64,000 bases of DNA from Dyadobacter psychrotolerans (GTDB lineage Bacteria > Bacteroidota > Bacteroidia > Cytophagales > Spirosomataceae), in assembly GCF_004349265.1 (NCBI RefSeq), contig NZ_SMFL01000017.1:62001-126000 (forward strand). The letters run 5' to 3'. This document shows, in pieces, positions 36,157 to 45,600 of the stretch. The notes under the pieces were generated by a model that was given only the letters and a program-made list of their open reading frames with translations, did not search any database and had not been told where the DNA came from. Every line of letters starts with the position of its first letter. The first letter of the stretch is position 1. A program made the position numbers and the translations under genes.

Positions 36157-37296
36157 ATGCTTTTCCCTTTCCAAATTATCTCATCAGGAATGCAGAAGTT
36201 TCTCACAAACCAACTTCCGGATCGGACAGTCGTACTTGAAGATGGAAAGAAATACCTCTGGTTTAGCGGAACAGACTACCTTGGTATGGGCCACAACGAA
36301 GAATTTCGTACTTATCTAAATGAAGGTTTTTCCAGGTTTGGAACCCATTTTGGTAGTTCAAGAAATAACAGTCTGCAACTTCCTATCTTCTCTCAAACAG
36401 AGGAAAAGCTCGCTGCGTTTTTCCATGCTCCCGACGCCATAACAGTATCTTCCGGCATGTGGGCCGGACAGCTTTTGATGAAGGAAATTGAAAACATTGT
36501 TAAAAGAAACTCTTGCTCAGATAAGATTCAATTTCATTATGCACCAGGTGTTCACCCTGCCCTTTGGGGAAATCACTATGTCACACAGAATGATCCTTGG
36601 AATAAATGGGCGGTGGCGACCGTTGGTATGGTTACGGACAGTCCACAAAATTTGTCGCACATCATATGTACTGATTCCGTGGGTTCTCCCCGTGTTGAAG
36701 AATATGACTTTTCTATATTCAAAAACCTGCCTGCCGGCAGAGAAGTCTGGCTCATTGTGGACGACTCACATGGGATCGGAGTAACGGGTGAATCAGGAAA
36801 TGGCATTTTTGAGATGGCCACTTCCTTAGAAAATGATAAGGTTATTGTTACTGCTTCGTTAAATAAAGCAATGGGTATTCCTGCTGGTATTATTCTTGCC
36901 GAAAAAGAAGTAACTGAACAACTGCGAGCATCTCCCTGGTTTTCCGGTGCATCACCATTTGCACCTGCTTATAGCTTTGCACTCAACCTACTTTTAACCA
37001 ATGGTATCTATCAGCAGACTTATGAAGAACTGAAAGAAAATATCCGGTATTTTAAAAACCACCTAAACGGGCTCAAACTGATCACAGCCATTGATGATTA
37101 TCCGGTTTTTTGTAGTGAAAATCCGGCTCTTTTTCAATATCTGTTGGATAAAGGAATTATGGCGTCCTGCTTCCCGTACCCTCTTTCCACTGACTTGCCG
37201 ACTACAAGACTGGCTATCACAGCAAGACACAAAAAAGAAGACCTCAACCGATTGGCCGAGGTCTGTAAACAATTTGAAATTGCTAATCCTTCTTAG
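36157..37296 (+). CDS. PLP-dependent aminotransferase-family (KBL/BioF-like) enzyme
   Basis: Alpha-oxoamine-synthase-like PLP enzyme, 379 residues. The order of features is that of BioF/KBL: YLWFSGTDYLGMGHN, FGTHFGSSRNNSLQLPIF, the Asp-Ser-His-Gly segment IVDDSHGIGVTGESGNG, and the PLP Lys in TASLNKAMGIPAGI. BioF/KBL normally has a His-Lys pair (S-x-x-K); here the context is SLNKAMG. The exact reaction is unknown: 7-keto-8-aminopelargonate synthase and 2-amino-3-ketobutyrate ligase are relatives, but no biotin or threonine genes are near. Overlaps the convergent tatC stop by 4 bp. Confidence 0.8.
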   Translation: MLFPFQIISSGMQKFLTNQLPDRTVVLEDGKKYLWFSGTDYLGMGHNEEFRTYLNEGFSRFGTHFGSSRNNSLQLPIFSQTEEKLAAFFHAPDAITVSSGMWAGQLLMKEIENIVKRNSCSDKIQFHYAPGVHPALWGNHYVTQNDPWNKWAVATVGMVTDSPQNLSHIICTDSVGSPRVEEYDFSIFKNLPAGREVWLIVDDSHGIGVTGESGNGIFEMATSLENDKVIVTASLNKAMGIPAGIILAEKEVTEQLRASPWFSGASPFAPAYSFALNLLLTNGIYQQTYEELKENIRYFKNHLNGLKLITAIDDYPVFCSENPALFQYLLDKGIMASCFPYPLSTDLPTTRLAITARHKKEDLNRLAEVCKQFEIANPS

Positions 37297-38171
37297 TCGT
37301 TCATTTCAGTTCCACCGAGTGTAGCGAGTCTTTTTTCTTCTCTCAACTTTTCTCTCTCCACTTTTGCAGAAACCATGATACTGATTTCATAAAGTAACAG
37401 AAGCGGAATTGCTACCAGTATCTGGCTGTAAAGGTCTGGGGAAGGCGTAATAATGGCAGCTACGATCAGAATAACGATCATCGAATGTTTGCGATATTCT
37501 CTCATAAAACTTGGTGTAAGCACACCTACTTTTGACAAAACAAAAACCACGATTGGCAACTGGAACGCTACCCCGCAGGCCAAAGTCAATGTCGCAACGA
37601 GTGAAATGTAAGACGCAAGACTGAACTCGTTGATAATAGATTCATCCAGTGTATAGTTCGCTAAAAAGTTGATTGCCAGCGGACTAACTATATAGTATCC
37701 GAAAAGCACCCCGGAAAAGAAAAGAAATGTTACATAAAATACAGCACCACGTGCTGAACGTCTTTCTGATGGTTTGAGACCTGGGCTGATGAACCTCCAT
37801 ATTTCCCAAAATGCATAAGGAAAGGCAAATATTAAGCCTGCAATTACCGCGGAAGTCATACTCATCGTGAATGAATCCCCCATTCCGATTACCTGCAGCT
37901 TAAAATTAAGCGCCTTAACACATAGCTCGTCGTAACCAACAACATCAGCAAGCTTACACAACATCCGGTAAGTCCAGAAATCGGGCTGTGACGGAGCAAT
38001 GATCACGTAGTGGTAAATTTCCTTAATGTATACAAAAGCGACAATGGCAAACACCAGAATGGATCCTACTGCCCGAATGACATGCCATCTTAATTCTTCT
38101 AAATGTCCAATAAAGGACATTTCATTGCCTGTTCCTTCTTCTTCGTTTTCTAAATCCTGGTCTAAGGGCAT
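37293..38171 (-). CDS. tatC: twin-arginine translocase subunit TatC
   Basis: Integral inner-membrane subunit that recognises twin-arginine signal peptides. It has 292 residues, with about six membrane helices. The N-terminal motif MSFIGHLEELRWHVIRAV is diagnostic, followed by PYAFWEIWRFISPGLKPSERR. The first 17 residues are acidic and precede the conserved start. No tatA/tatB gene lies nearby. A minus-strand TAGGTTTG at 38259-38252 could be its -7 box. Confidence 0.95.
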   Translation of the reverse strand: MPLDQDLENEEEGTGNEMSFIGHLEELRWHVIRAVGSILVFAIVAFVYIKEIYHYVIIAPSQPDFWTYRMLCKLADVVGYDELCVKALNFKLQVIGMGDSFTMSMTSAVIAGLIFAFPYAFWEIWRFISPGLKPSERRSARGAVFYVTFLFFSGVLFGYYIVSPLAINFLANYTLDESIINEFSLASYISLVATLTLACGVAFQLPIVVFVLSKVGVLTPSFMREYRKHSMIVILIVAAIITPSPDLYSQILVAIPLLLLYEISIMVSAKVEREKLREEKRLATLGGTEMND

Positions 38172-38337
38172 ACTCTAAAATAGAAAGTAGGTTTTAATTA
38201 TGAATAATCAGCTGTCTTTGAAAAGCAAGACCTTTCGCATTCTATACTTAACAAACCTACGTATTGTTAACGTTATTTAAATCTATACGTGAAAATGTGA
38301 TCCTAAGATCATTTATATTTTCAAAAGTCAAAATTAC

Positions 38338-38376
38338 TTAAAAAACCCGCCGGATTCTTTCGACGGGTTTTTTTAA
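38338..38376 (-). terminator. terminator of pdhA
   Basis: A-rich and T-rich arms flank a CCCGCCG/CGACGGG stem with one mismatch (38346-38352 and 38361-38367). The perfect outer arms are 38340-38349 and 38364-38373. It lies directly after the pdhA stop on the minus strand. Confidence 0.75.
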
Positions 38377-38395
38377 TATAGTTATAAAAATGAAC

Positions 38396-39427
38396 TTAGT
38401 CCATTACAAACGGATAGTCATTTTCTACATATACATCTGTGTATGCTTCACTTGCATCCGGGAAATCAGATTCCTCGGCAAATTGAACAGATTCAGCAAC
38501 GATACCTTTTACTTTTTGGTCAATTGCTTCAAGCTCTTCTTCGGTAGCAAGTTTATTTTCAAGAATTACAGCACGGATCTGCTCAATCGGATCTCGGTGT
38601 TTATATTCCTCAACCTCTTCTTTTGAACGATACTTTTGTGGATCCGACATGGAGTGTCCACGATAACGGTATGTACGGAATTCCAGGAATGTTGGTCCGT
38701 CACCTTTACGCGCGCGTTCGGCAGCACGGGAAACCGCTTCGTGAATTGCTTCAACACTCATTCCGTCAACAGGTTCGGAAGGAATGTCATACGCTTCGCC
38801 CAAAGTATAAAGTTCAGTGACGTTTGAAGAACGGGCAACGGATGTTCCCATCGCGTAACCGTTGTTTTCAACAACAAAAATGACAGGCAGTTTCCAGTTC
38901 ATCGCCATGTTAAGCGCTTCATGAAAAGCACCCTGGCGAATCGCTCCGTCTCCGAAGTAACAGATGCAAAGCTTACCGGTTTTGTTATACTTTTCGGCAA
39001 AAGCGATACCCGCTCCCAAGGGAATCTGGGCACCTACAATACCATGTCCTCCAACAAAGCCATTCTCTTTATCGAAAATGTGCATAGATCCGCCCTTTCC
39101 TTTGGTCGTTCCTGTTTTCTTTCCATAAAGTTCAGCCATGATCGCCTTGGGATCTGTTCCCAGAGCAAGCGGAATACCATGGTCACGGTAAGCAGTGATG
39201 TACTTATCTCCTTTTGTAAGCGCACTGGCCGCTCCCGAAGAGCAGGCTTCCTGGCCTATATAAAGGTGACAAAAACCACGAATTTTTTGCTGACCATAAA
39301 GCTGTCCGGATTTCTCCTCGAACCGGCGTTGCAAGAGCATATTCTCGAACCAGAACATATATTGTTCCTTCGGATGCTGTAATTTTTTTGGAGCTGATGC
39401 TTTCTTTTTTTCAGTAACGGTGGCCAT
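38396..39427 (-). CDS. pdhA: pyruvate dehydrogenase E1 component alpha subunit
   Basis: Thiamine-diphosphate-dependent subunit of the pyruvate dehydrogenase complex, 343 residues. The TPP-binding motif GDGAIRQGAFHEALNMAMNW ending in ENNGYAMGTS is clear, as are IGQEACSSGAASAL and RYRGHSMSDPQKYRSKEE with the phosphorylation-loop-like serine. The E1 beta gene is not adjacent, as is usual in many Bacteroidota where pdhB lies elsewhere. Branched-chain E1 alpha is the alternative, but the motif wording favours pyruvate. Confidence 0.93.
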   Translation of the reverse strand: MATVTEKKKASAPKKLQHPKEQYMFWFENMLLQRRFEEKSGQLYGQQKIRGFCHLYIGQEACSSGAASALTKGDKYITAYRDHGIPLALGTDPKAIMAELYGKKTGTTKGKGGSMHIFDKENGFVGGHGIVGAQIPLGAGIAFAEKYNKTGKLCICYFGDGAIRQGAFHEALNMAMNWKLPVIFVVENNGYAMGTSVARSSNVTELYTLGEAYDIPSEPVDGMSVEAIHEAVSRAAERARKGDGPTFLEFRTYRYRGHSMSDPQKYRSKEEVEEYKHRDPIEQIRAVILENKLATEEELEAIDQKVKGIVAESVQFAEESDFPDASEAYTDVYVENDYPFVMD

Positions 39428-39555
39428 GTATTTGGTTCTCGTTTATAAAGACAGAACTTTGTCTTAAAGTTAGTGGTTTGAACAGAGTCTGTTTTTTGCC
39501 GTACTCACGCAAATGATTTGCGAAAATAAGCATAAACATTATAACAAAGAAGTTC

Positions 39556-40641
39556 ATGTGGCTAGAAAAGCTCCATCTTACATACTTTAAAAATTATGAG
39601 GAGAGAGCATTTGTGTTTGGAGAGCACGTAAATTGTCTTGTTGGGGAGAATGGAAGTGGTAAAACGAACCTTTTGGACGCGATTTACTTCCTTACGCTTA
39701 CAAAAAGCGCATTTCAAAACCAGGATGCACTGGGCATAAGACATGCGAATGATTTTTTTGTTTTGGATGGAATATTTAAGGATTCAGGCAGAAATATTCA
39801 GATTACATGCAGCCTGCAGCGTGGTCAGCGTAAGATTTTCATGGCCGACAAGAAAAACTATGAACGACTCAGCGACCATATCGGCCTTTTTCCGTTGGTA
39901 CTTATAGCACCAAATGACACCGATCTGATCCGTGACGGGAGTGAAGAGCGGCGCCGTTTTTTTGATGGTGTACTCGCCCAGGCAACACCGGACTATCTTC
40001 AGGATTTCCTGCAATACAATAAAATTCTTACACAGCGCAACGGATTACTGAAACTCTTTGCTGAAAGGAATTATCTGGATGAAGATCTTCTTGAAACTTA
40101 CAACGAGCCGCTTATTTCCCTGGCGATAAGAATTTACGGGCACCGCCGCCAGTTTATGGATCGTTTTTTACCTTTGTTTCGAAAGTACTATGCTTTTCTG
40201 AGCAGCGGAAAGGAAGAAGTCGAGGTGTTATATGAAAGTGAAGTATCATCGTCTGACTTTGCTTCTGAATTCCGGAAAAACCGTTCTCGCGACCTTCATG
40301 CACAGCGCACCGGCAAAGGTGTGCACAAAGATGAATACGTGTTTGAAATCGATGGAATAACCCTGAAAAAGTTCGGATCACAAGGGCAGCAAAAATCATT
40401 TGTCATTGCCCTGAAACTAGCTCAGTTCGAACTGTTAAAAATCGAAAAGGAGAAAACACCCATACTTCTGCTGGATGATATTTTTGATAAACTGGATGAC
40501 CGGCGGATTCATAAACTGATCGAACTCATCGACACCGGTTTTCTGGGCCAAGTGTTTATCACAGATGCCAGACCGGAACGCTCCGAAAAAATTCTTGAAA
40601 ACGTAAAAGCAGATGTGAGGTATTTTGAGATTGGCAGATGA
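39556..40641 (+). CDS. recF: DNA replication and repair protein RecF
   Basis: SMC-like ATPase that loads RecA at single-strand gaps. It has 361 residues. It shows Walker A (VGENGSGKTNLLDAIYFLT), the signature GSQGQQKSFVIALKLAQFEL and Walker B (PILLLDDIFDKLDDRR), all diagnostic. RecF is here not next to dnaA/dnaN/gyrB, as is normal in Bacteroidota. Promoter elements were not clear in the 128 bp shared with the divergent pdhA. Confidence 0.97.
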   Translation: MWLEKLHLTYFKNYEERAFVFGEHVNCLVGENGSGKTNLLDAIYFLTLTKSAFQNQDALGIRHANDFFVLDGIFKDSGRNIQITCSLQRGQRKIFMADKKNYERLSDHIGLFPLVLIAPNDTDLIRDGSEERRRFFDGVLAQATPDYLQDFLQYNKILTQRNGLLKLFAERNYLDEDLLETYNEPLISLAIRIYGHRRQFMDRFLPLFRKYYAFLSSGKEEVEVLYESEVSSSDFASEFRKNRSRDLHAQRTGKGVHKDEYVFEIDGITLKKFGSQGQQKSFVIALKLAQFELLKIEKEKTPILLLDDIFDKLDDRRIHKLIELIDTGFLGQVFITDARPERSEKILENVKADVRYFEIGR

Positions 40642-40665
40642 GTATCAGCTTTGATAACATTCAGA

Positions 40666-40947
40666 TCAGCGAATCATTTTACTATCCATTACATGTAAGA
40701 TAACAATGTCATTTTCTACAATCGTGTAAAAAAGAACCTGATGTTTATTGATTATCAACTGTCTGACAGAAGAGAGTAACGGATGCTGTTTTCCTATAAA
40801 AGGAAAATTTTAAAGGTAGCTTAGCCGTTTCTGTAATTCCTCAGTGAATTTTATGGCGCTGGCTTCGCCCCAAGTATCATAAAGAAAATCCACTATCTCC
40901 CGATAATTTTCTTTTCCCGGAGGTGTCCACTTTATTTCGTAAGCCAC
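40666..40947 (-). pseudogene. RelE/ParE-like toxin gene interrupted by a stop codon
   Basis: Read in one frame from a GTG at 40947 to TGA at 40666, this encodes about 93 codons with a single internal TAA at 40812-40810. Before the stop: AYEIKWTPPGKENYREIVDF and a helix ending in LQKRLSYL. After it: NFPFIGKQHPLLSSVRQLII, then KHQVLFYTIVENDIVILHVM and a short end. This follows the ParE/RelE pattern, in which the segment LLxxFPxIG-HPL-VR-x5-KH-x-LFY-x-V is characteristic. The codon TAA differs by one base from CAA, AAA or GAA. The gene overlaps the upstream antitoxin by 16 bp, as toxin genes often do. A sequencing error is the alternative. Confidence 0.8.
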
Positions 40948-41174
40948 GTCTTCGTTGCTTTCTTTATTTCTTCATTGGATAGCAATTTATCCCGATCAAT
41001 CCCTCGCAAAGATTCATTCAGAGTTATAACCAAATCCGGAGAAATGTTATCAATCTCAGGCGACTCCTGCTGTTCTATAAATAACTTAATGGAAGACAGC
41101 AGATCTTCCATTAAATTATCGTCCATTCCGTTTACCAGACGAATCACCTCCGATTTTAACCCAGTTGCTGACAT
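40932..41174 (-). CDS. putative antitoxin of a ParE/RelE-type pair
   Basis: An 80-residue acidic protein overlapping the interrupted toxin gene downstream. Helical N-terminus (SATGLKSEVIRLVNGMDDNL) and a C-terminal tail rich in charged residues. No ribbon-helix-helix motif is evident, so the family is uncertain. The assignment rests on its place and size. A -7 box TAAATTTG reads at 41212-41205 on the minus strand, 31 bp upstream. The partner toxin is broken, so the pair is probably inactive. Confidence 0.6.
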   Translation of the reverse strand: MSATGLKSEVIRLVNGMDDNLMEDLLSSIKLFIEQQESPEIDNISPDLVITLNESLRGIDRDKLLSNEEIKKATKTWLTK

Positions 41175-41221
41175 AAAATGTTGAATTACATTAATTTAGT
41201 AATACAAATTTAAAAATTTGA

Positions 41222-41291
41222 GCTATAAATGGGTAGACAAACTTCTGAAATTTTGTCCGCACTGGTAAAACATAGTCTGCACATTTATAGC
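41222..41291. repeat. 10-bp inverted repeat with a nested hairpin
   Basis: GCTATAAATG (41222-41231) is the perfect inverted complement of CATTTATAGC (41282-41291). Inside lies a second pair, GACAAA/TTTGTC (41236-41241 and 41252-41257). It fills most of the gap between the antitoxin and the guanylyltransferase stop and could act as the latter's terminator. Confidence 0.45.
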
Positions 41292-41293
41292 AA

Positions 41294-42361
41294 TTATACA
41301 AACCTGGCATCCAATTCTTTCGCCTGCGCCACAAATTCCTTAACCTTCTGCTCGTCTTCTTTTTTGCAGATCATAAGCACTCCATCGTACTCCGCCACAA
41401 TAAATCCTTCCAAACCGTTGATCACAACCAATTTATCCGAAGGCATTTTGATGATGGAGTTCGTCGTATTGTGCAGGATCAGATTACCCTCTTTAACATT
41501 CTGATTTTGATCCTTTTCCGAAACTTCATATAAAGATTTCCAGGTTCCCAGATCCGACCATCCGAAGCTGCTCAGGACAACATGGACGTTATCTGCTTTT
41601 TCCATAATGCCGTTGTCAATCGAAATGCTGCCGCAATGCTGATAAGCTTTATGGATAAAAGACTCTTCTAATTCGGTATAATAATGCTCGTGTCCCTGTT
41701 CGAAAATTTCAGCTATATCCGGCTGGAATTGTGAAAGGGCTTTCTTAAAGGAGTTTATATTCCAAATAAAAATTCCTGCGTTCCAGAGAAAATCTCCGCT
41801 ATCCAGAAACTGCAGGGCAAGTTCAAGCTGAGGTTTTTCAGTAAAAGACTTCACCTTTTTAACCATCAACTTATCCGGTATGTACTGAATATATCCATAG
41901 CCGGTATCGGGCCGAGTTGGCTGAATACCGAGCGTAACCAAAATGTCCTCCGTACGGGCAGCACCCAATGCAATTCGCACGGTATCCCTAAAAACTTCTT
42001 CATTCAAAATGATATGATCTGCCGGTGCTACAATCACATTCGCATCCGGATCACGGGAAGCAATTTTATAACATGCGTATGCAATACAGGGTGCCGTGTT
42101 TCTCCGGTGCGGTTCCAGAAGTATCTGGTCGTCAGTTAAAAAAGGAATTTGTTCTTTTACCAAATCCTTATATTCCTGACTGGTAACAATGTAGATATTT
42201 TCAGGAGGACAGACTCCTTCAAAACGATCAACGGTTTGCTGTAAAAGTGTTTTTCCGGTCCCCAGAACGTCATGAAATTGTTTGGGGAAACTAGCCCGGC
42301 TAAATGGCCAGAAACGCGTACCAACCCCTCCTGCCATTATAATTACGTATGTTTCCTTCAT
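41294..42361 (-). CDS. mannose-1-phosphate guanylyltransferase
   Basis: Makes GDP-mannose from mannose 1-phosphate and GTP, for glycan precursors. It has 355 residues and lacks the C-terminal isomerase domain of bifunctional ManC/AlgA. The N-terminal MAGGVGTRFWPFSRASFPKQ is diagnostic. PADHIILNEEVF and FTEKP follow in the usual order, and GIFIWNINSF supports mannose-1-phosphate specificity. It stands alone, outside any polysaccharide cluster. Confidence 0.93.
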   Translation of the reverse strand: MKETYVIIMAGGVGTRFWPFSRASFPKQFHDVLGTGKTLLQQTVDRFEGVCPPENIYIVTSQEYKDLVKEQIPFLTDDQILLEPHRRNTAPCIAYACYKIASRDPDANVIVAPADHIILNEEVFRDTVRIALGAARTEDILVTLGIQPTRPDTGYGYIQYIPDKLMVKKVKSFTEKPQLELALQFLDSGDFLWNAGIFIWNINSFKKALSQFQPDIAEIFEQGHEHYYTELEESFIHKAYQHCGSISIDNGIMEKADNVHVVLSSFGWSDLGTWKSLYEVSEKDQNQNVKEGNLILHNTTNSIIKMPSDKLVVINGLEGFIVAEYDGVLMICKKEDEQKVKEFVAQAKELDARFV

Positions 42362-42371
42362 TGTGAAAAGT

Positions 42372-42407
42372 CAAATGTATGTTAGCATGAATGATTCCGC
42401 AAAGCTA
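42372..42407 (-). promoter_or_regulatory. promoter(s) of the mannose-1-phosphate guanylyltransferase gene
   Basis: On the minus strand TTTG (42403-42400), a 20-bp spacer and TACATTTG (42379-42372) make a full consensus promoter, but transcription would start only a few bases from the ATG. The upstream TTTG is itself part of TAGCTTTG (42407-42400), a second possible -7 box with a leader of about 30 nt. Confidence 0.55.
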
Positions 42408-42599
42408 AGAACTAAAGGTAAATATGAACGATATCTGAACGACTTATGAAGGTCTCTTACCCAAAACATCCTCATCAAATAATTTTCTTTTTTATTTTTC
42501 AAAAATTGAAAAAATACGGTTTCACGACCGCTAAGGCGTTTTTTTATGAATTGTATTTTAGAAATGACGTCATCTTAAAAAGTATAATTTTTTTAATAT

Positions 42600-42631
42600 T
42601 TTGAGAAAAAATAGCACATTACTATAATTTG
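42600..42631 (+). promoter_or_regulatory. probable promoter of the TonB-dependent receptor gene
   Basis: TTTG (42600-42603), a 19-bp spacer and TATAATTTG (42623-42631), one base longer than the consensus -7 box. The rest of the 326-bp gap to the divergent gene is AT-rich, with no gene or repeat seen. Confidence 0.35.
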
Positions 42632-42687
42632 TCACCTTTATTATTTTAACTTGCTTCCATAAGTAAAAATCCATCAAATTAAAAACC

Positions 42688-45600
42688 ATGAATAATAACT
42701 TTACTGGCAAAAAGATGTGCTGGGTGCTTCTGATGACACTTTTCAGTACCTGTGCATTTGCGCAAACAAAACTGGGAGGCCAGGTAACTGAGACCTCTTC
42801 CAACGAACCGCTTGCCGGCGTCAGCATTCAGATAAAAGGAAAAGTGATAGGAACAATTACGGATGCCAAAGGAAATTTCAGTTTTTCTGTTAATTCGCCG
42901 CCTCCGTTTACACTCGTTATTTCCTCGGTTGGGTTCCAAACTCAGGAGATTAATGTTTCCGGCGGACAAACTGACTTTCAGATAAAACTTTCCGAGCAGG
43001 TAATTCTCGGTCAGGAAATTGTTGTTTCGGCATCGCGGGTTGAAGAAAGTGTGATGAAATCTCCCGTTGCAGTCGAAAAAATGGATATCCGTGGAATTCG
43101 CGAGACGCCATCTCCTAATTTCTATGATGCACTTGCCAACCTGAAAGGTATTGACATGGCCACACAGGGTGTCTTATTCAAATCCATCAATATGCGTGGT
43201 TTTGGCAGTACAGGAAATCCAAGAACCGTTCAGATGATCGACGGTATGGACAACCAGGCACCAGGGCTGAATTTTCCGCTGGACAATATTATAGGTATGT
43301 CAGAACTGGATGTAGAAAGTGTTGAAATACTTCCTGGAGCTGCATCAGCACTTTATGGTCCGAATGCAATTAACGGCTTGATATTAATGAATAGTAAAAG
43401 TCCGTTTTTATATCAGGGACTGAGCGCTAATGTCAAATCGGGTGTTATGCACGAATCGCACCGTTCCAAAGCAACGACGCCTTTTATTGACGGTACAATC
43501 CGTTATGCAAAAGCATTTAATAATAAACTCGCCTTTAAGGTTAACCTTTCATATATCAAAGCAAAAGACTGGGAAGCAACCAATTACAGCAATCTAAACG
43601 TGGGAGGAAACGCAGATCCAACCCGTGGAGCAGGTACCGACGTCGATTATGACGGAGTGAACAGTTATGGCGATGAGGTACAGACCAATATCAATGCAGT
43701 TGCACAAACGCTTGCTGCAAACGGACTTTTGCCTTCTGCTGCTGTCGGACTCGTTCCAAGTACTTTTGTGAGCCGCACCGGTTATCTGGAAAAAGATCTG
43801 GTGGATTATAATACCAAAAGTTTTAAGGCCAACGCGGCGATTCATTACCGTATCAGTGATAAAATTGAAGCTATCGCACAGATCAATTATGGCTACGGAA
43901 CTACGGTTTACACGGCAACCGGACGGTATTCCCTGCGTAATTTCAACTTGACACAGGCTAAACTTGAATTACGCGGTGACAATTTTACGGTACGTGCATA
44001 TACCACACAGGAACGTTCCGGCAAATCTTATCTGGCCGGATTAGCCGCGGTATCCATGCTGAATGAAATTAAACCGCATGCAACCTGGTTTGGACAATAT
44101 ACCGGTGCTTTTGCAACTGCCCGCGCTCAGGGAGCTAACGAAGCGGATGCACATCTCGCTGCGAGAAAAACAGCTGATGCGGGAATGCCCGCTCCCGGAA
44201 CCGACGCTTACCGCCAGTTACTTGACAAATACCGTAACATGCCAATCGTGAACGGTGGCGGCGGATTTGCTGATAAAACAAATCTTTATCATGTAGAGGG
44301 TTTTTATAATTTCAAAAACCAGATCAAATTTATTGAATTATTGGCGGGAGCAAACTTTAGACAGTATCAGCTCCGCTCTGGCGGAACGTTGTTTTCTGAC
44401 CAAAAAGAAGGTCGGGACGGAACAATTCCAATAAATGAATTCGGTGCTTTTGTACAGGCGGGTAAAAGCCTTTTAAGCAATCATTTAAAACTTTCCGGTT
44501 CAATCAGATATGATAAAAATGAAAACTTTGATGGGCAGTTTACACCCCGCTTGTCCGCAGTAACCACTTTTGGAGAACACAATATTCGTTTATCTTACCA
44601 AACAGGGTTTCGTATCCCAACTACTCAAAATCAGTATATTGACTTGAAAACACCGTCGGGAACGCTTATAGGCGGTTTGCCGGAATTTGATGCCCGATAC
44701 AACCTTGCAAACGGGATTTTAAGACAGAATTTATCGACTGAAAATATCTTAAAAACGATACAAGGCGATCCTTCAATCATTCAAAGTGCTACTGCTTATG
44801 CAACCGCTGCTGTAACGCAGGCTGTAACTGCGGCAGTAACTACTCAGGTTAATGCAGCTGTTGCCGCCGGACAAATACCAAATGTACCTGCTGCCATTCA
44901 GGCTGCTGTAACTGCCGGTGTTCAGGGTGCTTTGCCTGCTGCGCTGCAAGCCCGTGTTCCTGGCTTGGTTACGCAGCTAGCTCCGGCGTTTGCGCTTGCC
45001 AAATTACCTAAATACCAAACAACCAAGCTAAGGCCGGAACGAATTGCTTCTTATGAAATAGGGTATAAATCTGTAATTGCTAAAAAACTTTTTATTGATG
45101 CCTATTACTATATCAGCAAGTATACCAACCTGATTGGCGGTACCGTAATCGTAGTACCAACAGCCGCCGCACAGCCTGGCCTTCCTATTGAATCGGGTAT
45201 TGGTGCAGGGAACTTCAACGGCTACTCACGAACTGTAAATACTTCGGAAACTATCACCACGAGGGGTTTTGCATTGGGACTTAATTATGCTCTACCAATG
45301 GGATTCAATGTGGGCGGTAATTTGGCAAATAATGAGTTATCCGATTTTACACCTTCGCCGGAAGTTCAGTATTCTCAATTTAACACGCCTAAGTACCGCT
45401 ACAATCTGAGTTTTGGAAAAAGAATTACTAGTACAAGTATGTTTGGGTTTAACCTGGCCTACAAATATCAGCAGGCTTTCTTATGGGAATCAAGCTTTAT
45501 CCTGCCTTCGGGAACGGATGTTCCGTTATTCTCAAATACAACAGTGCCGTCCATTAGCAATTTAGATGCGCAGGTTAGTATGAAGGTTTCTTCAATTAAA

